Positions 24,020 to 31,300 are shown, counted from the first letter of the stretch. The stretch is 40,529 nt of DNA from Candidatus Firestoneibacteriota bacterium (GCA_013286205.1 JABDGD010000019.1:1-40529), one strand, 5' to 3'. Numbers and translations: made by a program. The notes: a model not told the origin generated them from the sequence alone.

Positions 24020-24053
24020 TTTTGTCCACGACGGGGACCCGTCGTGGACAAAA
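24020..24053. repeat. Perfect inverted repeat, family G (copy 1)
   Basis: TTTTGTCCACGACGGG, GA, then its exact reverse complement CCCGTCGTGGACAAAA. It sits 13 bases after brnA and 27 before the next gene. It could work as a terminator on either strand, because each arm carries four T or A at its outer end. A shorter GTGGACAA occurs at about 24063. Confidence 0.93.
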
Positions 24054-24080
24054 GAACGAAGCGGTGGACAAGGATTTCTA

Positions 24081-24380
24081 ATGGAACCAAATTATTTAAT
24101 CTTGCCGGTTTATATAGCCGTCAGCCTCATGTTGGGTATTCAGAGTAACTTTATTAAGCCTAAATGGAGCGGGATGGTTTTTTTCTTGTTAGTTTGTGCT
24201 GGCATAGTTGTTAATTGTTGGCCCTATATCACTTGGAACTACGGCATTTTTCAAGAAATCTGGCTAATCGCATGGGAGGGCTCAATTTACTATTTGATTC
24301 CTTCTGCCTTGGTATCTGGCGCGTTTTTTTTGATAGGTCGACATGGTTATCGGTTTGTTGAAAAAGGTGCTAAAAAATGA
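24081..24380 (+). CDS. Small unknown membrane protein
   Basis: This is a 99-residue protein from ATG 24081, with AAGGA seven bases upstream. The same frame is open leftward but overlaps brnA in another frame and is not credible there. Three hydrophobic segments (YLILPVYIAVSLMLGI, GMVFFLLVCAGIVVNCW and YYLIPSALVSGAFFLIG) suggest an inner-membrane protein. No family is recognised. Related inverted repeats flank the gene at 24020-24053 and 24403-24433. Confidence 0.65.
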   Translation: MEPNYLILPVYIAVSLMLGIQSNFIKPKWSGMVFFLLVCAGIVVNCWPYITWNYGIFQEIWLIAWEGSIYYLIPSALVSGAFFLIGRHGYRFVEKGAKK

Positions 24381-24402
24381 GTTGAAGGATTTTATTTTTT
24401 TA

Positions 24403-24433
24403 TTGTCCGCGGTGTGGACCCTTCGTGGACAAA
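24403..24433. repeat. Inverted repeat, family G (copy 2, degenerate)
   Basis: TTGTCCGCGGTGTGG and CCCTTCGTGGACAA pair imperfectly and share the GTCC...GTGGACAA ends of copy 1. It lies 22 bases after the small membrane gene. A separate stem, CGGCTT-TGT-AAGCCG, follows near 24449-24463, before the hflX gene. Confidence 0.6.
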
Positions 24434-24513
24434 GCAAAATGGATAATGGTTACTCCCGGCTTTGTAAGCCGAGTAGATAATAAAAAGCTCACAGAATTCA
24501 ATTGAGGCTGAAA

Positions 24514-25833
24514 ATGGAATCCCCGCAGACAAACACGCAGCCCAAAGCACTTCTGGTTTCGATCAGAACGCCCAAGTTGACGGATACCGAATCGCAGGAA
24601 TCGATGATCGAGCTTGAACGCCTGGTGACGACCTTGGGTTTCGAGGTGGCCGGGACGATGTCTCAGCGGCAACCCAACACGTTCGGGTTTACTGTGGTCG
24701 GCGAGGGGAAACTGGTGGAGATCGCCCAACTCACCGCTGGAAAGGGCCACTCGGATAAGGAAAAGGGGGACTCTGTCGCGCCAAGTGAGACGCCGGTCTC
24801 TGCCGCGGCTCCTGAAGGGCTGGCGACGGTGGTCATTTTTGACTGTGAATTGAGCCCATCCCAGATACGCAACGTCGAAACGGCTGTGGGAGTTCCGGTG
24901 CTTGATCGCACCGGGGTGATCATCGAAATCTTCAGCCGCCACGCGAAGACCAAATCCGCGCGGCTCCAGGTTGAAATGGCGCGCCAAACCTATCTGGCTC
25001 CTCGTCTGCGGGAAATGGGAACAGGAAAAGAACACTATGCTGGCCGCGGATCTGGGGAAACCGGCGTCGAGACGGAAAAGCGCAAAGTCCGTGATCACCT
25101 GGCGGAGCTGAGGCACGAATTACAAGCGGTTCAAAGAGATGAGGAAAAACGCCGGACGAAACGCGCTGAACAGTTCTGTATCGCGCTGGTGGGCTATACG
25201 AATGCCGGAAAATCATCCCTGATGCGGGCGCTGACCGGCAGCGACGTTCTGGTGGAGAACAAGCTCTTCGCGACCCTGGATACGACGGTACGGGCCCTGC
25301 AGCCAGAGACCCAGCCGAGAATCCTGATCACCGATACGGTGGGTTTTATCCACAAGCTTCCACACGATCTGGTGGCTTCCTTCCAATCCACGCTGGACGA
25401 AGCTCGCAGCGCCTCTTTGCTTCTTTACGTGGTGGATGCGGCCGACCGCAACTTTCGTTCTCAGCTCGCGGTGGTTCGAGAAGTCTTGGCTGAGATTGGC
25501 GCTGACAAATCGCCCTATCTTCTGATTCTCAATAAGGCCGACTGCTTGAGCGAATGGCAGAAGCAGGTGCTCACGGCGGAGTATCCCGACGCTGTTTTGA
25601 CCTCGACCCGTAGTCCCGAGGACATGCAGAACGTCAGAGAACGCGTGATTCACTTTTTCGAGAAAGACATGATCGAAAAAGAGATTCTCGTTCCTTATAA
25701 AGCACAAGGGGTCATCAGCGAAATGCGTTTGAATATGAAAATTTTGAGCGAGAGCTTTACCGCAGAAGGCGTTCGACTGCTGGTTCGCTCGCGTCCGATT
25801 GATCTTCAGCGCTTGAGTAAAATGATGAAGTAA
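24514..25833 (+). CDS. hflX: GTPase HflX
   Basis: This protein is 439 residues from ATG 24514, with GAGG six bases upstream; TTG 24502 is in frame but less likely. HflX is a ribosome-associated GTPase that splits stalled or hibernating ribosomes under stress. The N-terminal HflX domain includes VVIFDCELSPSQIRN, VLDRTGVIIEIFSRHAKT and the ARLQVEMARQTYLAPRLRE helix. The linker has RGSGETGVETEKR, a variant of the usual RGPGETQLE. The G domain starts near residue 226: GYTNAGKSSL (G1), LFATLDTTVR (G2), DTVGFIHKLPHDLVASF (G3), and NKAD (G4). A Ser/Lys/Pro-rich insertion (GKGHSDKEKGDSVAPSE) breaks the N-domain near residues 78-100. A family-T repeat begins at its stop codon. Confidence 0.93.
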   Translation: MESPQTNTQPKALLVSIRTPKLTDTESQESMIELERLVTTLGFEVAGTMSQRQPNTFGFTVVGEGKLVEIAQLTAGKGHSDKEKGDSVAPSETPVSAAAPEGLATVVIFDCELSPSQIRNVETAVGVPVLDRTGVIIEIFSRHAKTKSARLQVEMARQTYLAPRLREMGTGKEHYAGRGSGETGVETEKRKVRDHLAELRHELQAVQRDEEKRRTKRAEQFCIALVGYTNAGKSSLMRALTGSDVLVENKLFATLDTTVRALQPETQPRILITDTVGFIHKLPHDLVASFQSTLDEARSASLLLYVVDAADRNFRSQLAVVREVLAEIGADKSPYLLILNKADCLSEWQKQVLTAEYPDAVLTSTRSPEDMQNVRERVIHFFEKDMIEKEILVPYKAQGVISEMRLNMKILSESFTAEGVRLLVRSRPIDLQRLSKMMK

Positions 25834-25930
25834 TACCCAATCCTATTGATGCCTCTCATCTTCGCTGAGATGCTGGATTGGGTACTCCCAAAGCTTGTGC
25901 CAAACCTTGAGGGTTTGACACAGAGGCGCC
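25831..25930 (+). repeat. Structured repeat, family T (copy 1)
   Basis: The element starts at the hflX stop: TAATACCCAATCC, a loop containing its own stem (CATCT-TCGCTG-AGATG), GGATTGGGTA, then CTCCCAAAGCTTGTG and a second stem CAAACC-TTGA-GGGTTTG. It ends near GACACAGAGGCGCCC. The same organisation recurs at 30484-30700, where base changes in the stems compensate. Function unknown; direction inferred from the gene. Confidence 0.75.
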
Positions 25931-25935
25931 CTTCG

Positions 25936-25957
25936 GGAATTTTAAATTATGAATTGA
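25936..25957. repeat. AT-rich palindrome, family P (copy 3, partial)
   Basis: GAATTTTAAATTATGAATTG matches the centre of the copy at 33580-33614. The rest of the gap up to 26115 is AT-rich leader and promoter sequence for the barrel protein, without a hexamer pair I trust. Confidence 0.5.
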
Positions 25958-26115
25958 AGACAACGTCAAAAGTTAACCAGACCGCTTTGTTTCGTGATTT
26001 TGGGTCGGTTCTATCATTCTGATAGTCACGATTATTTTTGATAACCCTTTTGAAATTTTTCAACTTTGTTGTCATGCTCAAAATAAGTAGAGAATGACAT
26101 TCAAGGAGAAACTTC

Positions 26116-26715
26116 ATGCGTATGCAAAAAGCGTTAGGGATGCTTTGTTTCTTAGTCGCGACTTTTATTCCATGGTTGGCACAGGCCGAGGTGGGAGTTT
26201 ATATCGAGCCCCGGCACCATTATTACTATGACACCGACGATTATTATTCACCCTTTACCTGGGGTCTGGGCTTAAGCGCTGCTGTTCCCGGTAATGGTTT
26301 CGGTGGGGGTTACAACGCCGGCTTTGGGGGGGAAGGCAATATTGGCGTGCATTTGAACCACGGCCTTTCTCTTTTACTGGCAGTGGACAGTGAGGTCTTT
26401 CAAACTCCTTCGAGCGGTGTTTACAGCCAAGAAGTGAACGTCATGCCCAGCCTGATGATAGACCTCAGCGTTTCCGATGTGCGGCCCTACGTTATTTTGG
26501 GCGCCGGAATCAACGACAACTTAACCTACTATCCCACTTTTTACGGTACGGCTTACACCAGCACCACCAGCCCGGTGGTCAGCGCCGGGTTGGGCGTTGC
26601 CTTTAATGTGGCTTATCGGTTGGATATTTATGTTCAGGCGAAGTATGAGGATGTGCTTCAATCCGGCGGGAATTTTTCTTATGTACCCATCGCCGTGGGT
26701 GTGCAGTTCGACTGA
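26116..26715 (+). CDS. Small outer-membrane beta-barrel protein
   Basis: This 199-residue protein has a signal peptide ending at WLAQA (residue 24). The mature start is rich in aromatic and Asp residues (HHYYYDTDDYYSPFTWG). It continues in amphipathic strands with Gly/aromatic ends, for example GLSLLLAVDSEVF, VNVMPSLMIDLSV, VRPYVILGAGINDN and DIYVQAKYEDV, closing with VPIAVGVQFD. The size fits an eight-stranded OmpW/OmpX/OmpA-type barrel. AAGGAG eight bases upstream fixes the ATG. A strong terminator follows, so the gene is probably monocistronic. Confidence 0.8.
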   Translation: MRMQKALGMLCFLVATFIPWLAQAEVGVYIEPRHHYYYDTDDYYSPFTWGLGLSAAVPGNGFGGGYNAGFGGEGNIGVHLNHGLSLLLAVDSEVFQTPSSGVYSQEVNVMPSLMIDLSVSDVRPYVILGAGINDNLTYYPTFYGTAYTSTTSPVVSAGLGVAFNVAYRLDIYVQAKYEDVLQSGGNFSYVPIAVGVQFD

Positions 26716-26736
26716 TCTTTAGTTCGACCATCAAGA

Positions 26737-26770
26737 CAAAAGGCCGTCCGGAAAACCGGATGGCCTTTTG
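26737..26770 (+). terminator. Rho-independent terminator after the barrel protein
   Basis: GGCCGTCCGG-AAAA-CCGGATGGCC with flanking CAAAA and TTTTG gives a 15-base stem (one G-T pair) and a short T-run. It can act on both strands. Confidence 0.88.
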
Positions 26771-26779
26771 TGTGAATGT

Positions 26780-26830
26780 GACAAAGGCGTCAGGCCGCCC
26801 GTACCGCCAAAGAATGCCGCTGACCTTGTC
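26780..26830. repeat. REP-like hairpin, family R (copy 5, degenerate)
   Basis: GACAAAGGCGTCAGGCCGC pairs imperfectly with GCCGCTGACCTTGTCC. It lies just behind the terminator, between the barrel and cardiolipin synthase genes. Confidence 0.45.
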
Positions 26831-26972
26831 CAACCGCGTTCAGTTGGTATTGGCAACCGTTGCCCCACAACTTTGAATACACAGAATCTCCCCGTTTTTC
26901 ATTGGGGTTCAGGGTGCTATAGTTAAACCCCGGTCTCAAACCGGATGAAGCCCTAAATTCTGGGGGATATCA

Positions 26973-28364
26973 ATGACTTATCTGTTTTCCTGGTCCTTAG
27001 GCCACTTATTTTCCGTCCTCAATTTTCTGTTGGCGGTGCTTTTCGTTTCTTTCATCCTGCGGTCCAAAAGGCCGCCTGGCAATACCCTGGCCTGGCTTTT
27101 GTTCGTAATCATCATTCCTTATCTGGCCATTCCGCTCTTTATCTTCCTCGCTGACCGCAAATACAAAACCCGCCGGCAGCAAAAGAAGACCCTGTATGAA
27201 CTCAACCCGAAGGACATCTCTCTTCGGGAGGGAGCGGTGGAAAAACTGTTGGGAGGGCTAGGGGTTCCTCCTGCCAAGGACGGCCACCAGGCCCAACTGC
27301 TGGTCTCGGGCGAGGAAGCCTATGCCCAAATCGCCGCTCTCATCTCATCCGCCCAAAGCCGTATTCATTTGACCACTTTCATCTTCGCCGAAGACCCGGT
27401 GGCCGAGAGCCTCATCCGTCTGCTGGAAAAAAAGGTGGAGGAGGGAGTGCAGGTGCGGATTCTGCTGGATTCCCTGGGTTCGCTGATGGCCCATCACGCT
27501 TCCTTCGCGGGCCTGAAGAAAAAAGGCGGGCAGGTGATTTTTTTTAACCCGGTACTGCATGCGTCTTTCATGGGCCGAAGCAATCTGCGCAATCACCGGA
27601 AGCTGCTCATTGTGGATTCCCGACTGGCCATTATGGGCGGCATGAATATCGCGAAGGAGTACATGGGCCCCGGGCCCGACCCGGCGCGCTGGACGGACCT
27701 GTGCCTGCGGTTGGAAGGGCCCTGCGTGCAGGACATGGAAGATATTTTTATCGAGGACTGGAAATTCGCCACCGGCGAGGACCCGGGCCGGTTAAAGCCC
27801 GCCCTGACCGGCGGGGCGCCATTCGGCGGGGAATGCGTTCTGCAAATTATCCCCAGCGGGCCGGATGTGAGGTGGGACCCCCTTTACGACACTTTGCTGT
27901 CGCTGATTTTTCAGGCCAAGCAGCGGGTGTGGATTGCCACGCCTTATTTTATACCGGACGAGTCGCTCACCCGGGCGCTGGAACTGGCGGCCCGGCGCGG
28001 GGTGGACGTGCGCCTGTTGGTGCCGCGCCGCTCGAACCATTTTCTCGCGGATCTGGCCCGAGGCACTTATCTGCGGCAATTGTTAAGTGCGGGGTGCGGG
28101 ATACTGCTGGCGGAAAAAATGCTGCACGCCAAGGCTTTTCTGGTGGATGGGGATTACGCCATTTTGGGCTCGGCCAACTTTGATATGAGAAGCCTGATGC
28201 TGAACTACGAAATCGGCGTGCTGATCCGATCCGGGGAGCCGCTGGCCGCTTTGAACAAATGGTTTGAGGCGCAGTTCCAAGCGGCAGGGACATCGGATTT
28301 TAAAGTCACTTATTGGCGGGACCTGTTGGAAAGCGTTGGACGGGTTTTGGGGCCTTTGATTTAG
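26973..28364 (+). CDS. cls: Cardiolipin synthase (phospholipase D superfamily)
   Basis: This 463-residue membrane enzyme is expected to condense two phosphatidylglycerols to cardiolipin. Two N-terminal membrane helices (residues 8-28, and 38-60 with WLLFVIIIPYLAIPLFIFL) form the PLDc_N region. The two HKD motifs are NHRKLLIVDSRLAIMGGMN (His near 207) and LHAKAFLVDGDYAILGSAN (His near 385), each followed by the usual Asn/Ser. Length is normal for bacterial Cls. GGGGGA precedes the ATG. It is bounded by R hairpins on both sides, so it is probably transcribed alone. ClsA-type is the most likely class. Confidence 0.92.
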   Translation: MTYLFSWSLGHLFSVLNFLLAVLFVSFILRSKRPPGNTLAWLLFVIIIPYLAIPLFIFLADRKYKTRRQQKKTLYELNPKDISLREGAVEKLLGGLGVPPAKDGHQAQLLVSGEEAYAQIAALISSAQSRIHLTTFIFAEDPVAESLIRLLEKKVEEGVQVRILLDSLGSLMAHHASFAGLKKKGGQVIFFNPVLHASFMGRSNLRNHRKLLIVDSRLAIMGGMNIAKEYMGPGPDPARWTDLCLRLEGPCVQDMEDIFIEDWKFATGEDPGRLKPALTGGAPFGGECVLQIIPSGPDVRWDPLYDTLLSLIFQAKQRVWIATPYFIPDESLTRALELAARRGVDVRLLVPRRSNHFLADLARGTYLRQLLSAGCGILLAEKMLHAKAFLVDGDYAILGSANFDMRSLMLNYEIGVLIRSGEPLAALNKWFEAQFQAAGTSDFKVTYWRDLLESVGRVLGPLI

Positions 28365-28394
28365 ACGGCCTCATCAAGTGATAGGCCTTTTCTA

Positions 28395-28442
28395 AAAAAG
28401 GGTCAGGCTTCACGCTGCGGTGCGTGGAGCCCGACCCTTTTG
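28395..28442. terminator. R-family hairpin acting as a bidirectional terminator
   Basis: AAAAGGGTCAGGCTTCACGC, TGCG, GTGCGTGGAGCCCGACCC and TTTT form a long stem with only G-T departures. Runs of A and T at the ends suit termination of both the cardiolipin synthase gene and the converging lipoprotein gene. Sequence ends match the R repeat family (copy 6). Confidence 0.8.
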
Positions 28443-28458
28443 TGTTTCTACAGGTGTA

Positions 28459-28890
28459 TTAAGCAGTGACAGTGATATTAAAGGTGGTTGAACCGGTTCC
28501 GGTGGTGACGGTATCGGTTCCGGTCACAGTGACAGTGATAACGGCTCCCACTGTATAGCTCGAGACATTGGCGGTCAAAGTGTTTCCGGATACGGATAAG
28601 CCTATGGCAGTGTTAACGCTATAGGTCACCGGGTTGCTGAGAGGATCAGATGAACTGAGAGTGACGTGAAGCGGCGACCCGCTTTTACTGGCGGTCTGAT
28701 TGGGGATGGCATTCATCGTGGGCCCGATGGGGGTAGCCGTAGGGGTTAAGGTGATGGTGGGAGTAGAAGTAATAGTGGGGGTGGGAGTATTAGCCGCTGT
28801 AGGCGTGTTATTGCCGCAAGAGCAATGCAGTAGAGTGAGTAGGGAAGTGATGGTAAAAAGGCAGATGCAGAACATTTTTTTGATGAACAT
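28459..28890 (-). CDS. Small lipoprotein with Pro/Thr linker and Ig/cadherin-like domain
   Basis: This 143-residue protein starts with a lipoprotein-type signal (KKMFCICLFTITSLLTLLHC, with Cys residues in LLHCSCGNN as candidate acylation sites). A Thr/Pro-rich spacer (about residues 30-57) follows, then one beta-sandwich domain resembling putative-Ig repeats: MNAIPNQTASKSGSPLHVTL, then NPVTYSVN and a closing STTFNITVTA. A single such domain tethered to the outer membrane could be adhesive or structural; no enzyme motif is present. GAGGT six bases upstream fixes the start. It converges with cardiolipin synthase. Confidence 0.7.
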   Translation of the reverse strand: MFIKKMFCICLFTITSLLTLLHCSCGNNTPTAANTPTPTITSTPTITLTPTATPIGPTMNAIPNQTASKSGSPLHVTLSSSDPLSNPVTYSVNTAIGLSVSGNTLTANVSSYTVGAVITVTVTGTDTVTTGTGSTTFNITVTA

Positions 28891-29107
28891 GACATGACCT
28901 CGTTGTTAGATTTACGCCATTATACCGTTCTTGTTTTTTTCTCAATAGAAGATCAATGGAAAATGATCAGGGCTACCCAGAGGCGGATTCGGTAAACGAG
29001 CGGATTAAATCATGGAGCCTGTTGGTCAGCCTCCTTGTTACAACTAGTTACAAAGATTCCCCAGCGGGGAATGGGGAATTACGGTAATATCCAGAATCGA
29101 AACTGAT
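28891..29107. other. Gap upstream of the lipoprotein gene
   Basis: These bases must contain the lipoprotein promoter (minus strand). A small imperfect palindrome, GTTACAACTAGTTAC, lies near 29037-29051. No coding sequence recognised. The structured repeat region begins at 29108. Confidence 0.35.
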
Positions 29108-29266
29108 AAGGCACCCAATCCCTATGTTAATGTTTGGATTGGGTACACCCAAGCCGCGTATCTCGGCACCCAATTGTTTTATTTTCAATTGGGTACAACC
29201 AAGTCTTATGTCTCGCCTTGTTGGCTCTACATAGGTAGCTTGTAACCTCAACACAGGGGAACTAAC
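29108..29266 (+). repeat. Structured repeat, family T (two units, copy 2), ending in the MFS gene's ribosome site
   Basis: Two hairpins stand in series: CACCCAATCC-N14-GGATTGGGTA and CACCCAATTG-N9-CAATTGGGTA. In the second stem two paired positions have changed together. The block ends with ACACAGGGGAACTAACC directly before ATG 29269, where AGGGG can serve as ribosome site. It could be a cis-acting leader of the transporter message or a mobile repeat that happens to sit there. Confidence 0.72.
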
Positions 29267-29268
29267 CA

Positions 29269-30486
29269 ATGCCAGAAAAACACAACTTCACCGGTTATCA
29301 AAAATTTGTCGTCGCTGTATTAGCGTTTTTGCAATTCACCATTATTTTAGATTTTATGATCATTGCGCCGCTGGGAGCGATCTTGATGCCGGCCCTGAGT
29401 ATTACACCAGCCCAGTTTGGTTGGGTGGTTTCGGCCTATGCTTTTAGCGCTGGGGCTTCGGGCTTACTGGCCGCAGGGTTCGCGGACCGGTTTGACCGCA
29501 AGAAATTTTTGCTGTTCTTTTACGCGGGTTTTGTGCTGAGCACTTTGTTTTGCGGTTTGGCGCCCACTTATCCCTTTTTGCTGGCGGCACGGATGATGAC
29601 AGGTGTTTTTGCCGGGGTAATCGGCTCGATTGTTCTGGCGATCATCGCTGATCTTTTTACCTTTGATCAGCGCGGAAGGGTGATGGGTTTTGTGCAAACG
29701 GCGTTCGCGGCGAGCCAGATTTTGGGCCTGCCCGCGGGACTGTATTTCGCCAATGGATGGGGTTGGCACGCGCCCTTCCTAATGATCGTGAGCGTTAGCG
29801 CTGCGGTGGGGGTGGTGATCTGGCTTAAGCTGAAACCCGTGGACCAGCATTTAAAATTGCGTCTGGACCACAGCCCGCTTCATCACTTGCGCACGACGGT
29901 GACGATTCCCAAATATCTTCTGGCCTTTTCAACGACGGCCTTTTTAACGCTCGGCGGATTTATGCTGATGCCTTTTTCCAGCGCTTTTTTCGTGCACAAT
30001 TTAGGCGTGAGTTTTGAGCAGCTGCCGTTGGCTTATTTGATCGGCGGGATTTGCACCATTTTTGTGGGCCCCCTGGTGGGCCGGGCCAGCGATTATTTTG
30101 GCAAGTTTAAGGTTTTTTGTTTTGGTGTGTCCGTGACCATTGTGATGGTGACGATTTACACGCATTTGGGAATCACGCCGTTTCCCGTAGTGGTTTTGGT
30201 CAACGTACTGCTATTCGCGGGTATTTTTTCGCGCATGATTCCATCGCAGGCCTTGATGTCGGCCATACCCTCCCCGGAAAACCGCGGCTCGTTTATGTCG
30301 GTCAACTCTTCACTGCAGCAAATGTCCGGAGGCGTGGCCTCAGTGATCGCGGGGATGATTGTTTATGAAGCCGCCGATGGCAAAATCATGAACTTTGACG
30401 TTTTGGGCTACATTTTGATCGGCACCGCCCTGATCACCACGGTGCAAATGTATTTTATCCATAAGTTGGTACCGGATAAAAAATAA
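29269..30486 (+). CDS. MFS transporter (DHA1 drug-efflux type)
   Basis: This 405-residue inner-membrane protein has about 12 hydrophobic helices. The first loop motif, LDFMIIAPLGAILMPALSI, and QFGWVVSAYAFSAG resemble DHA1 sugar/drug H+ antiporters. Motif A is GFADRFDRKKFLLFF, and the helix-4/5 region is GVFAGVIGSIVLAIIADLF with DQRGRVMGF. The second half starts near LRTTVTIPKYLLAF and includes GRASDYFGKFKVF. The substrate is unknown. The start is set by AGGGG at the end of the T repeat. Both gene ends touch T-family units, which may affect mRNA stability. Confidence 0.88.
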   Translation: MPEKHNFTGYQKFVVAVLAFLQFTIILDFMIIAPLGAILMPALSITPAQFGWVVSAYAFSAGASGLLAAGFADRFDRKKFLLFFYAGFVLSTLFCGLAPTYPFLLAARMMTGVFAGVIGSIVLAIIADLFTFDQRGRVMGFVQTAFAASQILGLPAGLYFANGWGWHAPFLMIVSVSAAVGVVIWLKLKPVDQHLKLRLDHSPLHHLRTTVTIPKYLLAFSTTAFLTLGGFMLMPFSSAFFVHNLGVSFEQLPLAYLIGGICTIFVGPLVGRASDYFGKFKVFCFGVSVTIVMVTIYTHLGITPFPVVVLVNVLLFAGIFSRMIPSQALMSAIPSPENRGSFMSVNSSLQQMSGGVASVIAGMIVYEAADGKIMNFDVLGYILIGTALITTVQMYFIHKLVPDKK

Positions 30487-30700
30487 TACCCAATCCCCGT
30501 ATTAACTTTGGGATTGGGTACACCCAAAACTCGCAACTCGGCTTGTGGCCTCGGCGCAGGGGACCCAAGTCGTGTGTCTCACCTTGTGGGTTCGGGTAGC
30601 CAATCCTCGTTATGCGTCTCATCTGTCGCTGAGACGCCGGATCGGGTACTCCCAAAGCTTGTGTCAAACCTTGAGGGTGTGACACAGGGGACTAACTCCC
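30484..30700 (+). repeat. Structured repeat, family T (two units, copy 3)
   Basis: Starting at the MFS stop (TAATACCCAATCC), unit one has CCCAATCC-N13-GGATTGGG and ends near GCGCAGGGGACCC. Unit two starts GGGTAGCCAATCC, carries a nested stem GCGTCTC...GAGACGC, then GGATCGGGTACTCCC, a GTGTCAAACC-TTGA-GGGTGTGACAC stem, and ends GGGGACTAAC. It matches copy 1 with compensating changes. Confidence 0.75.
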
Positions 30701-30795
30701 TTGTTCCAAGATCAATTTTTAAGGCGGTAATGCGGGCAAGACTCCCGGGTTTTTTGAGAATGTAAGTATTTTGTCCAGCTAAAAAATTTCTTTGG

Positions 30796-30825
30796 TTGAT
30801 GGGCATGACAGTTTTTGTGTATATT
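30796..30825 (+). promoter_or_regulatory. Probable promoter of the Lys-rich secreted protein
   Basis: TTGATG (30796-30801) and TATATT (30820-30825) are 18 bases apart, placing the start of transcription near 30832, just ahead of the ribosome site at 30843. Between 30701 and this promoter only a weak CGGG-N7-CCCG stem with a T-run (near 30732-30755) was seen. Confidence 0.5.
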
Positions 30826-30855
30826 TTGTCGTCTCAAAAACTAAGGAGAACTATT

Positions 30856-31170
30856 TTGAAAAATTTTATAGTTGTTTTACTGGCGGTCGTATTTTGCGCG
30901 GTGAATTCTGTTTCTTTTGCCGAACTTGGCAAACCCTCAAGTGTCGCGATTACGAAGGCTGAAGCTAAAGTGAAGCATGATCAAAAGCAGACGAAGAAAG
31001 ATACCGCTAAACTTAAACACGACACTAAAAAGGGGAACACCGTCACCATCGCTAAGGATCAAAAGAAAGTGGCGAAAGACCAGAATAAAAACATGAAAGA
31101 TGATGCCAAACTGCAGAAGGCTGAAAACAAGCTCAACGGGCCGAATGGCCTTGTCAAACAGAAACCGTAA
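30856..31170 (+). CDS. Lys-rich exported small protein
   Basis: This 104-residue protein is taken from TTG 30856, with AAGGAG seven bases upstream. A signal peptide (KNFIVVLLAVVFCAVNSVSF, cut near AEL) precedes a very basic, helical mature part made of loose repeats with Lys-His-Asp/Lys-Lys-Asp words such as KVKHDQKQTKKD, KLKHDTKKG and KKVAKDQNKNMKDDAK. No known family is recognised. A periplasmic or surface polybasic helix could bind nucleic acid, polyphosphate or anionic polymers (inference). It has its own promoter and terminator. Confidence 0.7.
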   Translation: MKNFIVVLLAVVFCAVNSVSFAELGKPSSVAITKAEAKVKHDQKQTKKDTAKLKHDTKKGNTVTIAKDQKKVAKDQNKNMKDDAKLQKAENKLNGPNGLVKQKP

Positions 31171-31196
31171 GGTTTGAATGAGTTTATATTTTCACG

Positions 31197-31230
31197 AAGG
31201 GGATTGGTTCTATACCGATTCCCTTTTTTT
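31197..31230 (+). terminator. Rho-independent terminator after the Lys-rich protein
   Basis: AAGGGGATTGGT, a TCTAT-type loop, ACCGATTCCCTT and a seven-T run form a stem using two G-T pairs. Confidence 0.78.
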
Positions 31231-31255
31231 ATGTGCTGAAAAAGGTTTTTCGCAA

Positions 31256-31300
31256 ACAAAGGGACCAGCCACCCTTCAACACTATGGGTGATGGTTAGTC
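31256..31300. repeat. REP-like element, family R (copy 7, shortened)
   Basis: ACAAAGGGACCAGCCACCC followed by TTCAACAC matches one arm of copy 3 read from its end. A GACCAGCCACCC...GGGTGATGG pairing makes a compact hairpin. The sequence from 31301 to 31427 shows only a CTCGAC-N7-GTCGAG stem (about 31351-31369) and no gene I can support. Confidence 0.45.

Noticed and set aside
23796..24080. Upstream extension of the 99-residue membrane protein gene (194 codons in total)
   Set aside because: The extension overlaps brnA in another frame and crosses the perfect G palindrome; ATG 24081 has a good ribosome site.
25831..30700. Family-T repeats as integron attC sites
   Set aside because: They lack the GTTRRRY/RYYYAAC core pair, and the genes between them are not typical cassettes.
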